Shown here piece by piece: positions 8,161 to 14,087 of a DNA stretch of 14,087 nucleotides; the stretch's first letter is position 1, and the number at the start of each line of letters is the position of its first letter. Source of the DNA: Calycina herbarum (lineage: Eukaryota; Ascomycota; Leotiomycetes; Helotiales; Pezizellaceae); contig LLEY01000354.1 of NCBI GenBank assembly GCA_001414485.1, forward strand, positions 1 through 14,087, given 5' to 3'. The position numbers were made by a program, and so were the translations under genes. Below the pieces are notes generated by a model, which worked only from the letters and a program-made list of their open reading frames with translations, did not search any database and was not told where the DNA came from.

Positions 8161-8660
8161 TATAGTATATAAATTAAAACAGACGCTATAGATATAATAG
8201 TAGGTGCTATATACTTATAGCTAAACGAAGGAATTAAGTTATAAGTTAGAAAGTTATAAGATACTAATAATAATAGGGATCTATTACTTAAAGAATATTA
8301 TAATATACGGTTAGAAATGAATTACGAATTACCTCTTTAAGTAGAATATAAATTACTACTATTAACAAGTTTATTAGAGTTATCAGAGTTAGAATCCGGC
8401 CTATTAGAGGTAAATCCTAGAGTATATAAACCTAAAGAAGGAGAAACATAGGCATTTATTAGGACCTTTAAGAGAGGAAATAGATAGGTATATATAGAAG
8501 AATAGAAACCTGATTTCTAGAGCCTATATTCTACTTAAGGAATCAATCCTACTATCTTAACTACTTATAAGATAGTAAGGAATAATTAAGATCGAGTAAC
8601 TATAGTTAGCTTTATTAATAGCGAAGAAACTATTAAGTTTAATAAGCTAGGACTAGGATA
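8161..8660 (+). pseudogene. gag-protease linker with an RNase H-like motif
   Basis: This stretch stays in the gag frame and joins gag to protease. At 8173-8241 it reads IKTDAIDIIVGAIYL, then stop, then LNEGIKL, which closely matches the true RNase H segment of the same element at 11175-11243 (IKTDALDILVRVIYL, stop, LNRKEKL): 16 of 23 positions. Further on is a low-complexity Leu/Glu-rich part (LLLLTSLLELSELESGLLE, about 8350-8406) and a region also present in the antisense fragment at 166-1991. I know of no domain assigned to the rest. Confidence 0.55.
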
Positions 8661-8665
8661 GATAA
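8661..8665. repeat. Target-site duplication gataa of LTR-A copy 4 (left)
   Basis: gataa at 8661-8665 is repeated at 9086-9090, directly flanking LTR-A copy 4. Five bases is normal for LTR-element integration. The uninterrupted relative at 166-1991 has a single copy of this site. Confidence 0.8.
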
Positions 8666-9085
8666 TTTTAAAATAGTCACGTAAGAGGGCAGAAGGCAGA
8701 AGTCAAGGGTATAAATTATATGTATATATGTATATGTATATATATGTGTGTGTATATGTGTGTGTGTATGTGTGTGTATGTATGTGTGTGTGTCCTAGGT
8801 AGACATCCCAGAACCTAGTTATATACACATATGTATAAAGGACTCTTTGTATATACGTATACGGAATACGCATACGGTATACGCTACAAAACGCCACTTC
8901 CGTAAACGGAATACGCATACGGAAGTATATGTAATTAATATACAAAACTTAACGCGTTGCTCTAGAGTGCTCTAGACACATCAGAACCACGAGGTCACGT
9001 GATATTCTGACTAAGCTTAACTTTTAGGTCTATATACACTTAAGCACTTATGTCTAAGTATACTAGATACTAATATATTATTATA
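8666..9085 (+). mobile_element. LTR-A copy 4, solo LTR inside chromovirus, 420 bp
   Basis: This solo LTR is inserted between gag and protease and flanked by gataa on both sides. It starts TTTTAAAATAGTCACG (TGTTAAAATGG elsewhere) and ends ATTATTATA. The TG/TA tract is at 8719-8793. Only one minisatellite unit is present, near 8834-8880, which explains why it is about 60 bp shorter than copy 2. It retains many CpA/TpG, for example cacatcagaaccacgagg near 8977-8994, whereas chromovirus sequence on both sides has almost none. It encodes nothing. Confidence 0.88.
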
Positions 9086-9090
9086 GATAA
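9086..9090. repeat. Target-site duplication gataa of LTR-A copy 4 (right)
   Basis: This is the second copy of gataa (first at 8661-8665). Chromovirus sequence resumes here without loss, as shown by continuing similarity to the fragment at 166-1991. Confidence 0.8.
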
Positions 9091-9689
9091 TACCGAATAA
9101 CTACCTAGAGAAGGGAGATCTATAGATAGTTACTAATTTAAAAGATAATACTACTAAATAGTAGTAGTATTACCTAGAGGGATTTAATAAATATAATAGA
9201 TATTTAAAGTCGGATATAACTACTTACCTACCTAGTTAAGACTATAAGTTAGAAGTTAATAAGAAATATTAGGTGTTAAGAGTTAAAAAAGAAGTTATAA
9301 TAGTATTTAAAGGATTAGGAGATTAGCGAATATTTAGAGTTACTAAGGTAGACCCCTAAGCTAACCTAATCTAGGAATTCTATTAACCTGTAAAAGGTAA
9401 GTAGTAGACTACTAAAACATTATATAGAGAAACTGTTAAATAGGTTTAGTATAAACTACGAGTATTATTAGACTAGTCTATAGAAAAACGTTTTATAGGA
9501 ACACTTCTAGAACCTGAGAGAACTGTAGAAGATAGTCTAGTATACGAAGTAGCTTTTTCTAACGACGAAAAAGTAACATTCTTCCTAAGCTCTTAGAAAG
9601 GAGATAATAGTAAAAGAAGATTCGAGGTTTATTATATTAAACTAGAAGATTATACTACTATAGGAGAGTTAAACGCTATATCTAGAGAA

Positions 9690-10020
9690 AATTAACTTAT
9701 AGTAATAGTAAAGATAAGAGGAAAGGAACTCTAAGTCTTAATTGATTCTAGAGCGATAGGTAATTTCCTTTCTCTAGTAGCTTAGAAGAAGCTGAACGTT
9801 CTAATTAAAGGTATAAGGCTATACTACTTAGAAGTAGTTAATAGAATAGACGTTGCTTACTAGGATAGAATTATTAATTAGTAAACTATTCTAATAGAGA
9901 TTACTATCGAAGGACACTGCTTAGATATATAATTCAATATTATTAAAATAGGAAATAAGAAAGCGATACTTAGTATACTATAGATTTAAGAATATAATCT
10001 AGATATTAACTAGAAGGCTT
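9690..10020 (+). pseudogene. Retropepsin-like aspartic protease domain
   Basis: The protease would mature the polyprotein. The active-site loop is at 9738-9758: LIDSRAIGNF, where the family has D-S/T-G-A. The catalytic Asp (9744-9746) is kept and the Gly is changed to Arg (GGA to AGA). Downstream, AILSIL at about 9964-9981 and LDINWK-like sequence near 10000 match the flap-distal and linker motifs of gypsy proteases. The Trp codons read as stops. Confidence 0.8.
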
Positions 10021-10179
10021 AGAAAATAACCTTTAGTTAATATAATTACATAGGTTTGTAATTATAACTATAAGGCTAGAACGAGGTTAGCACTACCTCT
10101 TCTAAGACGCTAGGACACCTTGCTTAGGGTCCTCCATAGGTTAGTAAGATAGCTGATAACGAAATACCTATATAGTATA

Positions 10180-10900
10180 GAGAATTTAAGGCTTTGTTTA
10201 AAAACCTAGAAGACTTACGAGCCTTGCTAGAACATTGCTTATAGGATTATAAGATTAAATTAAAAGAGGGTTATTACTTCTCGAAGTAGAAGCTTTAGTT
10301 ATATAACTAGAAAAGTCTATAGAGAATAGAAAGTTATATAAAAGAAGGTATTAAGAAGGGATATATTAAAAAATCTAAGTTACTAATTACCTTAAATATA
10401 CTTATTATTAAGAAGAAAGACGACCTAGATAGGAGAGTATATATTAATTACTAAGAAGTAAATTATACTATAGTTAAGAACGCTTATCTACTACTACCTA
10501 GCTAATACTTATAAGATAAGTTAAGTAAAGTAGTACGATTTACGAAGTTAGATTAATAAAACGTCTATAGACTTATATAAATAAAAGTTAGAGACGAATA
10601 GAAGATAGTATTTACCTTACTATCGAGCCTTTATAAATATATAGTTATACTATTTAGACTCTATAACATACTAGCTATATATTAGAGATAAAATAATAAT
10701 ATTTTAGAAGATCTTCTAAAAGTAATAGTAATCTATTACTTAGATAATATCTTAATCTTCTTAAAAAAAGAAGAAGAATATAAGGGATATATTAAAGAAG
10801 TTTTATAATAACTTATAAAAGTAAACTCTCGGTTAAAACTCTTAAAATACAAGTTCGAAGTAACTTAAACACTTTTCCTAGGATAGGTATTTAGCTTAGA
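10180..10900 (+). pseudogene. Reverse transcriptase domain, YLDD mutated to YLDN
   Basis: This is the RNA-dependent DNA polymerase relic. It starts with the conserved approach ALLEHCL...DYKIKLKEG (about 10225-10272) and the IIKKKDDLDRRVYINY segment (about 10405-10455). The first catalytic Asp is in KLD at 10551-10553. The polymerase box reads YLDN (10737-10748) followed by ILIFLKK; the second Asp of the pair is Asn (GAT to AAT), which alone would abolish activity. The thumb follows through LFLG (about 10872-10881). Gln codons are stops throughout. Confidence 0.88.
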
Positions 10901-11099
10901 GAAAATAGAAATAGATCTAATAAAGATCTAAGACATCTTAAACTAGAAGTTACTAGAGAATATAAAAGATATATAGTCTTTCTTTAGATTTATAAACTTC
11001 TACTATCTGTTTATCTAAGACTATATAAAGATTACTAAACTAATAATAATACTAGTTAAGAAAGCTATTAAATTTATTTAGAATAAATAAGCTAAGAAC

Positions 11100-11460
11100 G
11101 CTTTTTAAAGAATTAAAGTAAGGTTTATAGAAAAACCTATTCTATATAACTTCGATATAGAAAAACTAAGTACGATTAAAACAGACGCTTTAGATATATT
11201 AGTAAGAGTAATTTACTTATAACTAAATAGAAAAGAGAAGCTTATATCTATTATATATTATTCTAAAATATTTAACCTAGTATAATAAAACTATAGTATC
11301 TTTGATAAAGAATTACTTATTATAGTATTAGCCTTAGAATACTAGAGAATTTATTTATAGCTAGTAAAATACTAAGTTACGATTCTATCTAACTATAAAA
11401 ACTTTAAGACGTTTATAATAACTAAGGAACTTATAACTAGACAGTTAGCTAGATAGTTAG
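11100..11460 (+). pseudogene. RNase H domain, decayed
   Basis: It follows RT directly. The first carboxylate is in IKTDALD (Asp codon 11184-11186) and a second in FDKELL (about 11302-11319). The third motif, normally SDHKNL, reads SNYKNF with Asn at 11391-11393 in place of Asp and Tyr in place of His. At least one catalytic residue is therefore lost. Confidence 0.8.
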
Positions 11461-11699
11461 AGATATTAGAAGGATTTAATATTATTATTTAATATATAAA
11501 AGAAACGTTAAATACTCGAGCTAATACTCTTAGCTAGAAACCTAGATATAAGAGAGATAAGGAGTATAAAAAGATTATAATCTTAAAAACTCTTAAAAAT
11601 AGAGACTTAGTACCTACTATATATAAAATAGTAGTAATAAACGACATCTAGATAGATAAAATTTAGAATATATATAAAGGTTATAACTAGTATATAAAA

Positions 11700-12700
11700 G
11701 GAAAACTATAGGTTCCTAGCTTATACGTAAAGGAGTTTATATAAGAATACTATACTACGCCTACTTATAAATACTAAGGAATTCGTAAAACTCTCTAGAG
11801 AATAAGATAATACTACTATATTAATCGGTTATCTACGATAGTTAAGAAGGTAATAGCAGAATATAATACTTATACTAGGAATAAGGCTTCCTACTATACT
11901 CCTTATAAACAGATAAATACTACTCTAATACTATAGGTACCTTAGAAATTAATATCTATAGATTTTATTATTAAATTACTAAAATCTAAAGATCTAATAA
12001 TAAGAGTTAAGTATAATATAATCCTAGTTATTATAGAATAACTTACGAAGTATATAATTCTAATAGTATATATAGAGTTAAGTATAGCTAAGGAATTAGT
12101 ATTCGTATTTCTTAGAGAAGTAGTCTTAAGATATAGACTATCTAAAGAAATACTCTTAGATAGAGACAAGCTCTTTATCTTAAAATTTTAGATCGCTCTT
12201 ATAAAACGATTAGGTATAAAAAGAAAGCTCTTTATAGCTTTTCACCTCTAGATAAATAGAGGAAACGAACGTATAAATTAAGTAGTTAAAACATATCTTT
12301 ATTATTATATAAACTACTAGTAAAACAACTAGGTAGAGCTACTATCTTTAGTATAGTTTGCTTATAATAGTTTAGTAACGGAAATAATACTTATTATACT
12401 ATTCTATACTAATTATAGATATAAATTATTAGTATATTAAGAGTTACTATCTACGACTATTAATAACTAACTTGCTCGTATTTACGTCTTAAGAATTAAG
12501 AGTCTATATAAGGAACTTATAGAAGACCTGTAGTTCGTAGCCGAAAGGAACGCTTACTATTATAACAAACGACGTAGTTAGGAGCTAATGCTAAAAGAGA
12601 GAGATAAAGTTTATTTAGTATAAAAGAATATTAATATAAAAAGACTAAGTAATAAACTAGACTATAAAAAACTTAGACTATTTAAAATTAAACGAGTTAG
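11700..12700 (+). pseudogene. Integrase domain (zinc-binding, DD35E core, GPY/F), decayed
   Basis: This domain would insert the cDNA into the genome. The N-terminal HHCC zinc-binding module is at about 11745-11873, but the His positions read Tyr (11748-11753, 11766-11774) and both Cys read Tyr (11862-11864, 11871-11873). The catalytic core keeps Asp in SIDF (11961-11963), Asp in LDRD (12159-12161) and Glu in GNERIN (12267-12269); the last two are separated by 35 residues. A GPY/F-like module with FKIKRVRGSLNYKL lies at about 12679-12720. Stops at Gln and Trp codons are scattered through it. The minus-strand 75-codon open frame at 11942-12169 is a shadow of this domain. Confidence 0.87.
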
Positions 12701-12827
12701 AGGATCTTTAAATTATAAATTAGTACTACTAAGGATAATAAACATCTATCTAGTATTCTATATATCTTTACTTAAACTAGTACTACTAGGAGCACTACTA
12801 GCTCTACTTATAGAGATTTAACTAGTA

Positions 12828-12950
12828 AACTTAAATATTAAATATAAAGTTAAGAGGATTCTTAACTATAAACTTATTAGAAGATAAGTTAAGTATCTAA
12901 TTAAATAGTTAGATTACCTATATTTAGAAAACACTTAGGAGCTAAGAAGC
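12828..12950 (+). pseudogene. C-terminal chromodomain
   Basis: The motif series YKVKRILNYKL, VKYLIK-stop-LDY and ENT-stop-E matches the chromodomain pattern in which two Trp residues follow K and T. Both are TAG here (12906-12908 and 12936-12938), as expected from TGG to TAG. In chromoviruses this domain binds methylated histone tails and guides integration. Its presence fixes the family. Confidence 0.85.
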
Positions 12951-13068
12951 AATCTTAACTATTACTTAGTAGAACTTTAGAAGTTCTATTAAAAAAACTT
13001 AGGTTTACTTATATTTCGTAGTTTAAAAGAAAAGCTATAAGAAAGGCTAGGTTAAGAACTATCTTAGA

Positions 13069-13480
13069 TTAGGAATTAGTAGGAATAGGTAGAGCTGCTA
13101 GATAGGTAACCTCTGCCTCTCGCTGCTCTTATTCCTCTCTTTCTTTCTCCTCCTTCTCCTTCTTTTCTACCTTCTTAGTAGTATTAAGTTTATTAAGAAA
13201 ACGAAGTTCTTAATAGGATATTTTATATCGCCTTTCTTTAAGAAAGGCCTTCTGCTTTTATAACTATAGAATCTTCGCTATCGCCTTCTTCTCCTCTCTA
13301 TCCAGCTTCTCCTCTTATCTTTTAATAGAGAATCAGTTACTAGTATAGAGAACGTTCTTCTCTTAGACATCGTTAGTTCTATTATATTTTAGCTTTAACT
13401 AAACGTATTTAGAATATTAAGAAGATTAGAAGGTGTTAATAAAACATCTATACTTTTAAGAAGCATAGTAAGAATATAGT
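13069..13480 (-). pseudogene. Antisense coiled-coil ORF remnant in chromovirus 3' region
   Basis: Between the gag-pol stop and the 3' LTR, the minus strand contains a coding-like, purine-rich stretch. In one frame it reads EEKLDREEKKAIAKIL (about 13260-13310), then LKERRYKISY and finally KKVEKKEKEEKEREE (about 13130-13175), ending with a stop at 13069-13071 inside the gag-pol 3' end. The composition and heptad-like Leu/Glu/Lys pattern predict a coiled coil, and from memory similar Glu/Lys-rich proteins are often seen beside fungal retroelements (not checked). A second frame from an ATG near 13469 (MLLKSIDVLLTPSN...) covers the 5' half, so a frameshift or intron may join them. GA-rich sequence has few CpA sites, which may be why it is better preserved. 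Function unknown. Confidence 0.45.
13110..13172 (+). repeat. Polypyrimidine tract
   Basis: A run of about 60 nt that is almost only C and T (cctctgcctctcgctgctct onward). It is the complement of the Glu/Lys-rich antisense segment and the GC-richest, least AT-skewed piece near the 3' end of the chromovirus. Confidence 0.8.
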
Positions 13481-13634
13481 AATATTTTATTATAAACTAT
13501 TTTAATACTTTTTATAAGAAGTATTTGTTCTTCTTTCTTCTTTTATATAGAGTAGGATATAATAAAAAGGAAAGGATACCGCTAGTACTCTAACTAAGTT
13601 TCTTAGCTTATACTTAAGCGTAAGAACATATTAA

Positions 13635-13650
13635 GCTAAGAAGAGGATAG
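13635..13650 (+). promoter_or_regulatory. Probable polypurine tract before 3' LTR
   Basis: The sequence gctaagaagaggatag ends exactly where the 3' LTR begins. A purine run here is expected as the primer for second-strand synthesis. It is short and not perfect. Confidence 0.6.
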
Positions 13651-13748
13651 TGTTATAAATCACGTTATATATAGTAAGTAGTCTAGACAGCGCTCTAATA
13701 AGATAAGGCACGATATCTAGGAAATAAAAGGTAATATAGGAGGGAATT
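13651..13748 (+). repeat. Chromovirus 3' LTR, first 98 bp, interrupted
   Basis: It aligns without gaps to 6646-6743. It starts TGTTA, keeping the terminal TG that the 5' copy has lost. After 13748 the sequence switches to LTR-A, so the rest of this LTR should resume beyond the window, probably after a short duplication of the bases ending in ggaatt. Confidence 0.88.
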
Positions 13749-14087
13749 TATAATAATATATTAGTATCTAGTATACTTAGACATAAGTGCTTAAGTGTAT
13801 ATAGACCTAAAAGTTAAGCTTAGTTAGAATACTACGTGACCTCGTGGTTCTCATGTGTCTAGAGCACTCTAGAGCAACGCGTTAAGTTTTGTATATTAAT
13901 TATATATACTTCCGCATGCGTATTCCGTTTACGGAAGTGGCGTTTTGTGGCGTATGCCGTATACGTATATATAAAGAGTCCTTTGTACACCGTATGCGTA
14001 TTCCGCATACGTATATACAAAGAGTCCTTTGTACACCGCATGCGTATTCCGCATACGTATATACAAAGAGTCCTTTGTACACCGCAT
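13749..14087 (-). mobile_element. LTR-A copy 5, reverse, cut by window end
   Basis: It begins tataataatatattag, the exact complement of the end of copies 2 and 4, so this defines the LTR-A 3' boundary. It continues through the conserved segment (13770-13890), the ACGGAA hairpin (13926-13938) and minisatellite units to the window edge. It is inserted in the chromovirus 3' LTR. The open frames on the minus strand here are translated minisatellite, not genes. Confidence 0.85.
13953..14087 (-). repeat. 46-bp minisatellite in LTR-A copy 5, at least 3 units
   Basis: GTACA unit ends recur at about 13988, 14034 and 14080, a 46-bp period, and the array runs off the window. The units are well preserved and show perfect CGTATGCG/CGCATACG-type palindromes. 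Confidence 0.85.

Larger units (their letters stand above)
7123..13109 (+). pseudogene. Chromovirus gag-pol polyprotein, single frame, RIP-inactivated
   Basis: Removing 8661-9085 (one target duplicate plus LTR-A, 425 bp) leaves a single reading frame. The following are all in phase: the gag zinc knuckle (8017), the protease Asp (9744), RT Asp (10551), RT YLDN (10737), the integrase DDE residues, the chromodomain (12831) and the terminal stop (13107-13109). This suggests a fused gag-pol of about 1,850 codons. The frame has dozens of TAA/TAG at expected Gln and Trp codons and Tyr at expected His/Cys positions, all explained by C-to-T or G-to-A. The start is placed at ATA 7123-7125, which I read as a mutated ATG ahead of ALVTPAAAS; this is the least certain point. 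Confidence 0.88.
6646..14087 (+). mobile_element. Ty3/gypsy chromovirus, near complete, with two nested LTR-A insertions
   Basis: Order: 5' LTR (6646-6970), leader, gag, protease, reverse transcriptase, RNase H, integrase, chromodomain, polypurine tract, 3' LTR (from 13651). Integrase lies after RT/RNase H, which places it in Ty3/gypsy rather than Ty1/copia; the C-terminal chromodomain makes it a chromovirus. Chromovirus chromodomains are known to steer integration toward heterochromatin in some families, which would fit a nest like this (inference). LTR-A copies interrupt it at 8666-9085 and from 13749. Anchors from gag to the final stop remain in one frame after the first insertion is discounted. 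All recognisable enzymes carry stops and active-site changes. The right end lies outside the window. Confidence 0.9.

Noticed and set aside
11942..12169. Minus-strand open frame of 75 codons
   Set aside because: It is the shadow of the integrase catalytic core on the + strand, whose DDE residues and frame are clear. The minus frame is open only because AT-rich + strand codons happen to give few stops.
7123..13109. A novel multi-domain cellular gene or defence system using a reverse transcriptase
   Set aside because: The domain order gag-PR-RT-RNase H-IN-chromodomain, the flanking LTRs and the polypurine tract identify a standard chromovirus. No unexplained enzyme is attached.
8666..14087. 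One large DNA transposon with inverted ends 8666-9085 and 13749-14087
   Set aside because: The copy at 8666 has its own gataa duplicates on both sides and interrupts a continuous gag-pol; the copy at 13749 interrupts the chromovirus LTR. They are separate insertions.

Overview
This window contains no intact gene. It is a stack of dead transposable elements from what looks like a filamentous ascomycete fungus (Pezizomycotina). It is AT-rich, CpA/TpG dinucleotides are nearly absent outside a few LTR segments, CpG is still common, and the reading frames are full of TAA/TAG where Gln (CAA/CAG) or Trp (TGG) codons are expected. Together these are the footprint of repeat-induced point mutation (RIP). 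The element types also fit an ascomycete: a Fot1/pogo-type DD35D transposon and a Ty3/gypsy chromovirus. No species can be named from this.

Layout. Positions 1-165: end of a reverse-oriented LTR of a family called LTR-A here. 166-1991: antisense internal fragment of a chromovirus (gag C-terminus to RT). 1992-2472: LTR-A, forward. 2473 to about 3105: antisense fragment of a pogo-type transposase, then about 300 bp unassigned. About 3408-3873: LTR-A, reverse. 3941-5799: a full-length pogo/Fot1-type element with 49-bp terminal inverted repeats, TA target duplication and a decayed transposase gene. 5800-6199: AT-rich, nothing recognised. 6202-6645: antisense 3' end of another pogo-family element. 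6646 to beyond the window end: a structurally near-complete chromovirus with 5' LTR 6646-6970, gag-pol 7123-13109, an antisense coiled-coil ORF remnant about 13069-13480 and a 3' LTR starting at 13651. This chromovirus is interrupted by two LTR-A copies (8666-9085 forward; 13749-14087 reverse).

History. The chromovirus inserted into, or next to, a pogo relic. Two LTR-A copies then inserted into the chromovirus; the first is flanked by a 5-bp duplication. Removing LTR-A plus one duplicate (425 bp) keeps all gag-pol anchors tested between 7123 and 13109 in one frame, so this copy decayed almost purely by transitions. LTR-A copies keep far more CpA/TpG, including long CA tracts, so they are probably younger or escaped RIP. 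The LTR-A copies at 1992 and 3408 have unrelated sequence on their two sides, which points to later recombination.

No cellular gene, tRNA, rRNA, CRISPR array or novel functional system could be supported. The most distinctive features are the variable 46-bp minisatellite with palindromes inside LTR-A, an RNase H-like motif repeated in the gag-protease linker, and the antisense coiled-coil ORF.
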